Shown piece by piece: positions 26,601-37,496 of a stretch of DNA of 64,000 nucleotides. The stretch is taken from contig NC_060896.1 in the NCBI RefSeq assembly GCF_014805685.1, positions 16,279,889 through 16,343,888 of the forward strand, read 5' to 3'. How positions within the stretch are numbered: the first letter of the stretch is position 1; each line of letters begins with the position of its first letter. Below the pieces are notes generated by a model that saw nothing but the letters and a program-made list of their open reading frames with translations, was not told the DNA's origin and made no database searches. The DNA is from Silurus meridionalis (lineage: Eukaryota > Chordata > Actinopteri > Siluriformes > Siluridae). Both the position numbers and the translations under genes were made by a program.

Positions 26601-29600
26601 AGTTTTAAACAGTTTTTCATGAAATTATGATCATGAATTTGAAAATTAATATTTTCATAACTTTTGTTTTATTATTATTTTTGTGAAAACGATTTCTCGT
26701 GTGCCTTTTTTTGTTTTAAAGAAATGCAGTTTATAACGGTTTATAATGAAATTATGCTTATGAAATATAAAATTTAATATTTAAAAAAATATTATTTTGA
26801 TCTCATTTTCTTGTGAGAAAATTTTTGTCACCTTTTCCTTCATGTATTACACATTTAATCGTTTTTAATAAAATTATTTTTATGAATATAAAAAAGAATA
26901 TTTTTAGAATAAATATTGTATTTTTATATAAAAAGTAATATGATCATAACATTGCCACTTTTTCGATTTTCGTTTTATTTAAATGCACTTTTTGATTTTT
27001 TTTTAGGAAATTGTGCTTATTAATAGAAAAAGTAATACTGTATTTTTTAAATAATTTGTTTTTGGAAAATTTTATTTTTTTTGTGAAAATACAGTATGAT
27101 TTGTCTTGTCTTTATGTATTTCACATTTAAAAGGATATTAATGAAATCATGCTTCCGAATATAAAAAAATCATATTAAAAAAGTCATATTTATACCTAAA
27201 AAGTAATAATTTTCTAAAACCCATTGTGAATCTTTTTTTACGTTTTAAAGAATTGCAGTTTTTAACGGTTTTTATTTAAAATATTAATATACATTTTTAA
27301 AATATCAATATTTATAGAATAACAAATTTTATAATGAAAAATTTAATGTTATAAAAAGTTGATTTGTCAGGTCACTGTTTTTCATTTAAATCGTTTTATT
27401 GTTTTTAAGGAAATTGTGTTAATGAAAATTACATTTCATATTTTAAAAATATGATTTGTCTTGTCACCTTCTCCTTCATGTATTTCACTTTTAAATTTCA
27501 GTTTTAAAGTAAATGATGCTTTTGAATTTGAAAATTCATATTTTTAGTATAGCTATAATATTTATACGTAAAAAGTAATATTTTTGTAAATGTTTCATGT
27601 TACGTTTCAAAGAATTGCACTTTTTAACAGTTTTTAATGAAATGATTAATATAAATATAAAAATATATGTTTATAGAATGACTATTTTAATGAATTGAAC
27701 TTTTTTTATTGGTTTATAAGGAAATTCTGCTCATATTCATATTAAAAAAAAATGTTTTTTGGTGAAATTTTGATTTGTCTCGTCACCTTTTCTTTTATGT
27801 ATTCACTTTAAAATGTTTTTTAATGAAATTATGCTTTTGAATATGAAAATTTATATTTTAGGAATGTCATATTTATACGTAAAAAGGAATATTTGTTGTC
27901 AGCACGATATGTCGTAATTTTTTCGTTTTACGTTTTGCACTTTATAAAGTTTTTTAATGAAATGATTAATATGAATATAAAAATATATATTTAAAGAATA
28001 TCTATCATATTTGTATGAAAAAAGTAATATTGTTAAAACATGATTTATCATGTCACTTTTAGGTTTTTTGTTTAAATAATTGCATATTATTTTGTCATGT
28101 TTATAATTAAATTATGCTTTTAAATATGAAAAATGTTAAAAATAAATATATTTTTTAATAAAAAGTTTTGTTGGTTTAAAAACGATTTGTCATGCCACAT
28201 TTTTTATTTTTCGTTTTAAAGTAATCTCCAATAATAAGCGGTTCGGAACTCACATCTTAGAAAGTGACCCCTGTGAGTTGTTGCACTTTTTAACCATTTT
28301 GAATCTAATTATACTTATGTATAAGAAAATCCATTTTTTATGCAAATCGCATTTTTATGAGAAAAGTAATATTTTTGTCAAAACATGATTTTTCATGTCA
28401 ACTTTTTGTTCATGTATTGGACTCTTAAACGTTTTTTAATGAAATTCGGATTAGGAATATACAAATTCATATTTGAAGAATAACTATAATATTTAAAAAA
28501 AAAAATTAAAAAAAAAGGAATATTTTTGTCAAAACATTATTTGTCCTGTCAGATGTTCATTCAAGTATTGCACCTTTCTATTTTCTTTTTACTTTTAATT
28601 AATTTAATCTTAGGAATGTTTTTATATGGTAATGCTTATGATGAGAAAAATCAATTGTTTTTAAGGAATTCTGCTTATGAAAATACAAATTTATATTTTG
28701 TAAATATTTGTTGGGTAAAAATCGATTTTTTTGTGAAAATATGATTTGTCTTGTCACTTTTTTCTTCTTGTATTTCACCTTTTAACGGTTTTTAATTAAA
28801 TGATGCTTATGAATTTGAAAATTCATATTTTTCGATTAACTATAATATTTCTACTTAAAAAGTAATATTTTTGTAAATGTTTCATGTTACGTTTAAAGAA
28901 TTGCACTTTTTATTTTTTTATTTTTTATTTTTTAAGAAAATTCTCCTCATGAATATAAAAAAATCATATTTAAAAAAAAATGTTTTTGGTGAAAATGTGA
29001 TTTGTCTCGTCACCTTTTCGTCACCTTTTTATGTATTTACATTTTTTTTAATGAAATTATGCTTTCGAATATGAAATTTCAAATTTGTTGTCAGCACATA
29101 TGTTGTGTAATTTTTTTTATTGCACTTTTTACCCATTTTGAATCAAATTATGCTTATGAATGAGAAAATCCCTTTTTTATGCAAATTGCATTTTTATGGA
29201 AAAAAAGGAATATTTTTGTCAAAACATGATTTTTTCATGTCACATTTTCGTTCACGTATTGGACTTTTAAATGCTTTTTAATGAAATTCGGCTTAGGAAA
29301 ATAAAAATTTATATTTTAAGAAGAACTATTATAGTTTTTATAAAAGGGAATTTTTTTGTCAAAATAAAAAATATATATATAAATTAAATAAAATAAAAAA
29401 AATTTGTCCTGTCACATTTTCATTCAAGTATTGCACTTTCCTTTTTCTTTTTACCAGATTTTAATTAAGCTAGTTTTAGGAATAAACAATTCAAATTTTA
29501 ACATATTTTCATAAAAAAGTAATGTTGTGACAGCATGATCTCTCGTCACTTTTTTGGTTTAATTATTGCACTTTTTAACACTTTTGCTTATGATGTGGGA

Positions 29601-30185
29601 AAAAATCATATTTTAAGCATAACCATTATATCTTTTTGAAAAAAAAAAAAAATATTTCGGTCCAATATGATTTGTCATGTCACCATTTCGTTCACGTATT
29701 GCCTTTTGTAATGGATTTAAGATAGATTATTCTTTTGAACAAGATCATATTTTTATGAAAAAAGTAAAATTAAAACATTAACTATCGTCCCTTTTTTTAT
29801 ATTTTGTTTTAAAGTATTATCAATTGTTTTTAATCAAATTATTCTCATGAATATGAACATTTGTATATAAAGAATAACATTAAAAAAAATAAAAATTATA
29901 GCTTTGTCCAAAAATGAATACCAAAAGGTATTTTCATGTCACATTTTCGTTCACGTATTGCACTGTTTTAACGTATTTCAATGAAATTATGCTTAGGAAC
30001 ACGAAAATTCGTATTTTGAGATTAACGATCATATTTATTTTAAAAAGTTATATTGTCAAAACATGATTCATGTCAGTTTTTTTTTTAAGAAATGCACCAT
30101 CAAACGGTTTATTTTTAAATTATGTTAATGAATACAAACATTTATATTTTAAAAATATAAAATATATTTTATATTTTAATTAAAT
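26601..30185 (-). repeat. Degenerate ~135-bp tandem array, block 3 (reverse, largest)
   Basis: About 26 diverged units. In plus-strand reading each has CAAAACATGATTTGTCATGT, a TTTTCGTTCATGTATTGCAC phrase, CTTTTTAACGTTTTTAATG, and ATGAAATTATGCTTATGAAT, then a palindrome AATATGAAAATTCATATT. Starts of the ATGAAATTATG box at about 26621, 26748, 26870, 27007, 27142, 27277, 27410, 27639, 27825 and 27959 give a modal spacing of 133-137 bases; some units are shortened. There are no ORFs of note. It ends against the integrase N-terminal half. Confidence 0.88.
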
Positions 30186-30830
30186 TGATTTTTTAACGTT
30201 ATCACTTTCAATCACACTAGGAATACCAAACCTAGAGATGATCTTTTTCATTAATATTTTCACAACTGTTTTAGTGTCTCTGTCACGCATGCAAATGCTT
30301 CTGGCCACTTACTGAATCTGTCAACTATAACCAACAGGTTTCTCAAATTTCCTACTGGTGGCATATATGTGAAATCGAGCTGTAGGTGTTGGAAAGGTTG
30401 CTCAGGAAAGGTAAAAGTGGGTCATGTCGTACAGGTCAATGTATGTTAGTTTTGGCACAAGTCAAACATGAATCTAACACTAGCTTAGTTTTAGCTACAT
30501 CAGCAATAGAGTATAATGCGTTTATGACACCCAATGGTAATGCTTCACCAACAATATTAAAGCTAGTTTAGGCAGAACAATTTTTCCATCTACAGCGCTA
30601 ATGATACCAGCAGAATATGAGTCACATTGTTTAGAAGCCCAATAATTTATGTCCTCCTCAGTAGGCTGACTCTGAAGTATTTTTAGGTCAATATCTGGTA
30701 TATTGGAGATATGTGCCATCATCGGGATCTCAGGATTTGAGATCCCGTTTGAGACTGTGTCCAAATCTACTGGTTATTTTGCTGCTTCCTTAGCTACTTT
30801 ATCCATCAATATCTGGTATATTGGAGATAT
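30186..30830 (-). pseudogene. Retroviral integrase, N-terminal half, inverted
   Basis: Minus-strand remnant. 30764-30522 encodes the end of the RNase H/integrase linker and an integrase N-terminal region (ILQSQPTEEDINYWASKQCD). Beyond a shift, reading to 30190 has RKFEKPVGYS, MRDRDTKTVVKIL and ISRFGIPSVIESD, the first part of the catalytic core up to the second Asp. The catalytic Glu region is found on the other strand at 25148. A 25-base direct repeat (30688-30712 and 30806-30830) marks a small duplication. Array units flank it on both sides. Confidence 0.7.
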
Positions 30831-31203
30831 ATGAATATGAAAAGTCATAATTGAACAATAACTTGATTTGTCATATCATGTTTTTCATTGAATTTTTGCA
30901 CTTTTTTAAAAAGTTTTCATGAAATTTTTCCTTTGGATATACAAATTCCCATTTTGCCAATTTATTTCATATTCATTATTTTTACCAATCATCGTTATCA
31001 TGAAACCTTTTTTGTTCACGTATTGCACTTTATTCAACTGTTTTCCATGAAAATGTGCTTCAGTATATGAAAATTAATATTATACAAATGAATTTAATAT
31101 TTATGTAAAATGTCATAATTTGGTCAAACCATGGTTTGTGTTGTTAAAGTTTTTCATTTACGTATTGCACGTTTTAATGTTTTTTAATGAAATTATGCTT
31201 TTA
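30831..31203 (-). repeat. Degenerate ~135-bp tandem array, block 4 (reverse)
   Basis: Two to three units with TTGATTTGTCATATCATG, TTTTTGCACTTTTTTAAA and AATGAAATTATGCTT. The last is interrupted at TA by the pogo element. Confidence 0.8.
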
Positions 31204-31520
31204 CAGTAAAACCCCGTTGTACAAGCAGAATTCGTTCTTGAAAATTGCTCATGTGTCCATTTGCTCGTATGTTCGAACTGATTTTCCCCATAGGAATGAA
31301 TGTAAAAGTGATTTAATCCGTTCTGAGATCTCATCCGATCGCTTATTCCTGCACTTAAAAAGTATTTGTAGCCTATTTTTAAAAACAAATACACAGCAAA
31401 TGTTAATATAAACATAATTTAACACTTACTCATGTGATAGTGGTTGATTGCGAGTGTGAGACGCACAAAACCTCCTCGGTTTCCATGTAATTCTATTTAC
31501 TTTCGTAAATAGAATTTACG

Positions 31521-31554
<34 letters not shown>

Positions 31555-31921
31555 TCTCCTCCTTAAATGCACCCTCCGATCACTTGAAAAGAGAGAACAA
31601 TCATTAGGTCACATTAACTTCAGGTGAGGCAATCCCCTGCCTATCTGCTCCCGGACCCGCCCTCCATTCAAAACCCGCCGCTCGGCCACGCCCCCGCTGC
31701 CACAGTTACGTTTTTGCTGCACTGAACAACGAGAGCGACCGAGTGATACGTCATCAACTAAGCGACTGATGCGAGCCTCCGCCAAAAACAGGGAACCGGC
31801 AGCGTGAGTTTGCTCGTGCCTTCGAAATTTGCTCGTGAAACAGGGTAAAATTTTGCGAGCGAGGTTGCTCGTATCTCCGTTTGCTCGTACTATAGGTTGC
31901 TCGTACAACGGGGTTCCACTG
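31204..31921. mobile_element. pogo/Tigger-type non-autonomous element 2
   Basis: 718 bp between inverted ends CAGTAAAACCCCGTTGTACA and TCGTACAACGGGGTTCCACTG, with TA on both sides (31202-31203, 31922-31923). Inside are repeated GCTCGTA phrases next to both ends, a small hairpin ATTCTATTTAC/GTAAATAGAAT near 31491, and (AC)n at 31522-31552. No transposase. It is inserted in an array unit. Confidence 0.8.
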
Positions 31922-31923
31922 TA

Positions 31924-32085
31924 CTTGCTTTTGGCTTCTCCCATCAGGGGTCGCCACAGCAGATGCTTGAGTTTTTACATGGATGCCATTCCTAATGCAA
32001 CCCTCACCCATTTATCCGGACTTGGGACCACTAAGAGTGGCTGGGGTTGGTTCTGCGGCATCCTAACCACTAGGGGACTTCCAAT
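31924..32085 (-). mobile_element. Minimal RTE derivative: 3' end fused to 5' end
   Basis: TTCTCCCATCAGGGGTCGCC is the RTE 3' end (minus orientation). Within about 30 bases it is followed by GGATGCCATTCCTAATGCAA and CATTTATCCGGACTTGGGAC, the RTE 5' end block seen at 59796-59870. The whole coding interior is missing. It may be a non-autonomous, SINE-like passenger of the RTE or a deletion product. Confidence 0.7.
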
Positions 32086-33163
32086 TAAATTATGCTTATG
32101 AATATAAAAATTCATATCTTCACAAAAACTCGTATTTTTTTTATGAAAAAGTTAACAGTTTTTATAAAATTATGATTATGAATATGAAATGTTATATATA
32201 TATATTTTTTTTTTATAAAAGCAAGTCAGATTTGTTTCAATCCATTGTTTGTCATAACAGGTTTTGCGATTTTTTTTTTGTTAAATGATGCTTATGAATA
32301 TGAAAAGTCATAATTTTACAATAACTTTTTACAATAAAACTTGATTTGTCATATGTTTTTCATTGAATTTTTGCACTTTTTTCATGAAAATTTTCCTTTG
32401 GATATACAAATTCCACTTTTTACATATTTGCACATATTTTTATGAAAAAGTTTTTGGTAATGAAAATTTGTTTCTGTTTTGAATATGAAATGTAATATTT
32501 TAATAAAAACATTTTTTTTGTAAAAGTCAGATTTTTTTCAAACCATTGTTTGCCATAATTCACGTTTTGCGTTGAATCTTTGCACTTTCAACGGTTTTTA
32601 GTTTAATGATAAAATTTCACAATATCTTGTAGAAACTTGAATTGTTATATCAGCTTTTTCATTTAATCTTTGCACTTTTTTTCCTTTTTTCCATTAAATT
32701 ATTCCTTTGAATATAAAATATATAAATTAATTCACAATATATTTTTAACAGTTTTCATTAATTATTATGCTGATGAATAGAAGAATTTATATTTTACCAA
32801 TTAATTTAATATTTTAAAAATAGGTATTAAAAAGCAAAAAACCTACATGATAATGATTTGAGCAAAAAATACCTATCACATTTGTTAAGAAAAAGTCATA
32901 TTTTTGTGGTCACTTTTTTGGTTTTTATTCACTTATAGCACTTTTTAAAATGTTTTCCATGATCATATGATTTACAGTTTCACAATTACTCTTATTATTA
33001 TGTTAAAGGTTAATGTATTTTTTTAAAATTATGATTATAAATATTCCTATTTATAATCATAATAAAAAAAAAATGTTACATAATTCATAAAATAATATGA
33101 ATAAAAAAAAAATTCCAACGATTTTTTGTCATATCACGTTTTGTGTTGAATTTTTGCACTTTC
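32086..33163 (-). repeat. Degenerate ~135-bp tandem array, block 5 (reverse)
   Basis: Seven to eight decayed units with recurring TTATGCTTATGAATATGAAA, CTTGATTTGTCATAT and TTTTTGCACTTTCAACGG. It ends in the 16-base target duplication of the L1 insertion (33148-33163). Confidence 0.82.
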
Positions 33164-34685
33164 CAAATTTTTTTTTTTTCCACATTTTTTTTATTGAAAA
33201 ATCAACATTGACAGATACAAAAAAGTAAACAGAAATTCTCAGTTTTTTTCTTTTTAAACAAACACAGAAAGAAAACATCCCCAACCCCCAAAACACAGAC
33301 AAAACCCCAGACAAAGACACACACACACACACACATGCGCACACACACACAGCCCACATCCCCCTGCTTAAACAACTGAAGAAACAGAACAAAGGTCATG
33401 CATACAGTCCAATTTTGACCACTTTAGATCTTTAACCAGGTAGCACCCGTAGTCTCCTAAAATAAGAAATAACAGGTTGCCACTTGCAAAAAAAAGTGCC
33501 AGTAGAAGCCCTCAGTGTATATTTTATTTTCTCCAACTTAAACATTAAGTATACAAAAACATTAAGTCTTTAAACCACCGAGAGATGGAAGGACATCCTA
33601 TTGTTTTCCAGTGAAGAAGTATGCAACGTCTGGCCAATAAAGATGAGAAAGCTAAAACATCTTTGTGTGCAGAACTCAGTGATACCGACTCGCCGGTAAC
33701 CCCAAATATAGCGATCAGTGAGCATGCCGTCAATTGCACTCCAAATATGGAGGACATAACGCTGAAAAAACCTGTCCAGAATGCATGCAATTTCGGGCAC
33801 AGAAAAAACATATGACTCAAATGACAGGGGGAAGCATGACATCTGTCACATCTGTCCTCAACCCCAGGATAGATCTTTGCCTGCTTCGATTTGGAAAGAT
33901 GAATTCTGTACAAAACCTTAAACTGAATGAGGCTGAGGCGGGCACAGGAAGTGGTAGTTCATATCCTATCCATGGCCTTCTCCCACCGTTCATCGCCAAA
34001 CTGCAGCCCCAACTCCTCCTCCCATGCGGTCCTGGTTTTATCTGTATTACAGCTATTGAGAGATAAAATAAAACTGTATAACTGTGTACTGGAAATTCAG
34101 TTTGTATCCCGAGAAAGAGCCAAAATCACCCAAGATAGATAAGATGACAGGAATAGAGGCTGCAGGATCCGTCACATATAACAACAAATCATCAGCATAT
34201 AAGGATACCTTATATTCCGCCCCCTTGCGAGTTATACCCTTAAAGGCTAACGAGGATTTAAGTTTAATGGATAATGGCTCAATGGCAAGGGCGAATAGCA
34301 GTGGTGACAGTGGGCACCCCTGCCGAGTTCCACGCCCGAGACTGATATTGAGCTAATATTATTTGTACGAACACTGGCTTGCAGAGATTTATAAAGGAGT
34401 CGGATCCAGGAGACAAATGTATCACCAAACCCGAATTTCTTCAATATTGCAAACAGGTATTCCCACTCGACTCTATCAAACGCTTTCTCCGCATCCAATG
34501 AGACTACCACCTCAGGAAGAGGAGATGACTGCTTAGAGTAAATTATATTGAAAAGTGTACGAGTGTTAAAAAATGAATGCCGCCCTTTAATGAATCCAGT
34601 CTGCTCCATAGATATGATACGTGGTAGTACATTTTCTAACCGGGATGCGATGACTTTCGCCAGCACTTTCATGTCGGCATTCAGC
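33164..34685 (-). mobile_element. L1-Tx1-type LINE, 5'-truncated
   Basis: Minus-strand insertion with an A-rich 3' end (T run at 33168-33192) and perfect target duplication GAATTTTTGCACTTTC at 33148-33163 and 34686-34701. Coding remains are the RT part 34672-34320 (LAKVIASRLENVLPRI, QTGFIKGRHSFFNTR, VVVSLDAEKAFDRVEWEYLF) and the C-terminal part 33913-33548 with CDRCHASPCHLSHMFFLCPK. That last Cys/His pattern is typical of L1-clade LINEs. The catalytic YADD region is poorly preserved or lost. Confidence 0.85.
33545..34672 (-). pseudogene. L1-Tx1 reverse transcriptase and Cys-rich C-terminus, broken
   Basis: The RT frame runs from 34672 through the DAEKAFDRVEW box and into GVELGRG at about 34340, where a one-base shift follows (the continuing TRQGCPLSPLL-type region is readable in the next frame). 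The C-terminal frame is 33913-33545. Sequence between about 33930 and 34100 is shortened relative to the family's usual length. It supplied its own reverse transcriptase only before these changes. Confidence 0.75.
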
Positions 34686-34701
34686 GAATTTTTGCACTTT
34701 C

Positions 34702-35140
34702 AACGGTTCGTAATTAAATTATGCTTATGAATATGAAATCATATTTTTCACAATAAATTAAAAAAACTATTTCATGTAATTTTTTCATATTTCAAGTCGC
34801 TTCTATATTGCACTTTTTAATGGTTATTTATTAAATCATGCTTATAAATATGAAAATGTATATTTTCACAATAAGAATTAAATATTTAATGAAAAAGCCA
34901 TAAAAGCCATTAATAACGATTAAATAATATTTAATGAAAAAGCCATATTTTTGTCAAAACATTTTTGTCTATGCATAATGTGTCATGTCTGTTTCTATTT
35001 GGTATGGCATATCTCATCAGAATCTTTTTGCAATATCTAATACAAAGATTATTTTTTTGCAATAACTAAAATATTTATGTAAACAATGTTATATTTTAGA
35101 CAGAAAATGTTTTATTATATCATCTCTCATCATAAACATG
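34702..35140 (-). repeat. Degenerate ~135-bp tandem array, block 6 (reverse)
   Basis: Two to three units (TTGCACTTTCAACGGTTCGT, AAATTATGCTTATGAATATG, TTGCACTTTTTAATGG) that grade into the 3.8-kb tandem region. Confidence 0.8.
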
Positions 35141-36981
35141 TAAACAGATCATGGGCAAGTGCATGCTGTTTGTGAAAAAAACACTTGGTTTGAAAAAACG
35201 CTTTCTCTTTGTCTTAGAAGCCTGAGACTTGCGGAATTGCATATTCAGCAGTTAAGGAGCTCATTCTTGACAGCCAGACAATGTAAAGATCAAAGGCATC
35301 ATGGTTAGACGCTGGTGCAACAGCTCATATTGTGAATGACATAAAGAAATTCAAAGACTTTGACAGCTATTTTTTATCCTGAAACTCATTCAGTGGAATT
35401 TTAGCAGACAGGACAAAATGCAGCGAAATGGCTCACAACAAAGAGGAACAGCTGTGCTTTTCTTCCTAGATGACACTGGAGAACACCAAAGAGTTCAGCT
35501 ATGGGACGCTCTATACATGCCTACATACCCACATGATATTTTCTCAGGTTCAAGGGCAACAAATGGTGGAGCAACAATCACCTTCAAAAGAGTGAACAGT
35601 CATATGGTTACCAAAGACAGCGGCAGGTTTGACATTCATTAAAGAGGAAATTTGTATTATTTGAAAATTCACTCAGACAGGAAACAGGGAGCCAGACAGA
35701 AAGGCAAAGAAACCCTTAGAACTAATTCATACTGACTTAGCCGGCCCCATGTCAACAAAGAGCAAAGAGGACACAGATATGCACAGTCGTTTACAGATTC
35801 CGAGACTGTGTTAGTGTATTTTCTGAAGTGCAAGGGTGACACAATTCAAGCCGTAGAAAAATTCCTAGCTAACATAGGCACCTTGTGAAGAAATCAAGTG
35901 CATTTGTTCAGATAACGGCACTGAATTTATGAGTCGAGATTTTCAGGCATTGTTAGCAAAGAATAAAATTACACATGAAACGTCTGCACCCTACGCACCT
36001 CATCAAAATGGCACAGCAGAAAGAGGTTGGAGAACACACTTTGACATGACCAGGCGCTTACTGATAGAAAGTGAATTTCCAGATGATTTATGGAACTACG
36101 CTATGCAAACATCAGCTTATGTAAGAAGCAGGTGCTTCAGTAGACATACAAGGAAAACCCCCATATGAGTTGTTCACAGGCAGAAAGCCAGATGTTTCCA
36201 AAATGCAGAAATTTGGATCTATATGTTTTGCTTACAAACAAGAGAGAGGCAAATTGGAATCTAGGTGTAAACAAGGTGTGTTCGTCGGCAATGAGAAAAA
36301 CAGTCCAGCTTAATTAGTGTACTTTCCAAACACACATACGGTCCAAAAGCATAGGTTGGTGAAGTTCACAGCTAAGACAACCAAAGAAAGGGAAACACAA
36401 ACATTCGAGCCATTTTCGAGGATATAAGATCCTAACATCATTAGCAGTGAGAAAGATATTGATGGAAATGTGGAAAATGTACCAGGCCAAGGCAGGTACC
36501 AGGCAAGTGATGTTTCTGAGACTTTGCCTGAACATACTGATCACACGCAGCCTGGCAAAGATGCTGAGAATGAAGTCAGAAGGAACCCTCAAAGAAGTAG
36601 GAGGATACCAGCTCATCTACAAGATTTTGAGACTGAGTATAATAGAAGACAAACTTCAAACATGACAAAAAATACAAATGATGATTTGTTTTGACAAAAA
36701 GATTTGGAATTTATCTGATTAATGTGTAATCAAAACAAATGTATTCGCTAATGAATACAAAAAATATTATTTTCTTTTAATTTAAAACACATTTTTGTCT
36801 ACGCATAATGTGTCATATGTCTGTTTCTATTTGGTATGGCATATCTCATCAGAATCGTTTTGCAATAACTAAAATATTTATGTAAACAATGTTATATTTT
36901 GGTCAGAAAATGATTTGTAACATCATATCTCATGTAAATTTAGCATGGCCAAGTTCATGCTATAACTGCAAATTCGCTCGG
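35141..36981 (+). repeat. Partial tandem unit (block alpha) with captured copia DNA
   Basis: Opens with the array-edge block (TGGGCAAGTGCATGCTGTTT ... CTCATTCTTGACAG). It then carries copia protease-to-integrase sequence from 35276 to about 36695, and an AT-rich tail (TACGCATAATGTGTCATATG ... AAATTCGCTCGG). It matches block gamma (39441-40778) except for a ~28-bp deletion in the tail near 36860. Confidence 0.85.
35276..36695 (+). pseudogene. Captured copia protease-integrase fragment (alpha)
   Basis: Starts in the protease region (ATCATGGTTAGACGCTGGTG, where the active-site coding is disturbed by an extra base). It continues through the integrase in at least four frames. Visible pieces are HTDLAGPMS with the first catalytic Asp (in another frame), CSDNGTEFMSRDF with the second Asp, and PHQNGTAERGWRTHFDMTR with the Glu. 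Linker pieces FTGRKPDVSKMQKFGSICF and NPQRSRRIPAHL follow. Several shared stops appear in every copy, so the fragment was dead before amplification. Confidence 0.88.
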
Positions 36982-37496
36982 AAGCCTGAGACTTGCGGAA
37001 TTGCATTTTCAGCAGTTAAGGAGCTCATTCTTGACAGCGCCTAGAAGACTTTGCCAAATATGTGTTGTTTCGTTTTTGAATAAGTATGACTTTCTAAGCC
37101 ATTTGCTTTCACTTTTTGCAGTTTTCATGAAAGTATGATTATGGATATGAAATTTCATACATTTGAAATAACTAATGTTTATATGAAAAATATCATATTT
37201 TGGTCAGAAAATGTTTTATTATATCATCTCTCATCATAAACATGTAAACAGATCATGGGCAAGTGCATGCTGTTTGTGAAAAAAACACTTGGTTTGAAAA
37301 AACGCTTTCTCTTTGTCTTAGAAGCCTGAGACTTGCCGAATCCCATTTTTAGTGGCTAAGAAACTCATTCTTGAAACTGATTTTGCATGCAGAAGGATTC
37401 GCCCAATTTGTGCTTTTATTTCCTTTTTGATGAAGTATGACTTTCTAATCCATTTTCATTCAACTTTTGTAGTTTTCAACAGTTTTTGTGAAATCA

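Noticed and set aside
24481..35140. Array considered as a Helitron or as simple AT-rich low complexity
   Set aside because: No Helitron end (TC start, CTRR hairpin end) or Rep/helicase coding was seen, and the fixed order of boxes at a constant spacing is not explained by base composition alone.
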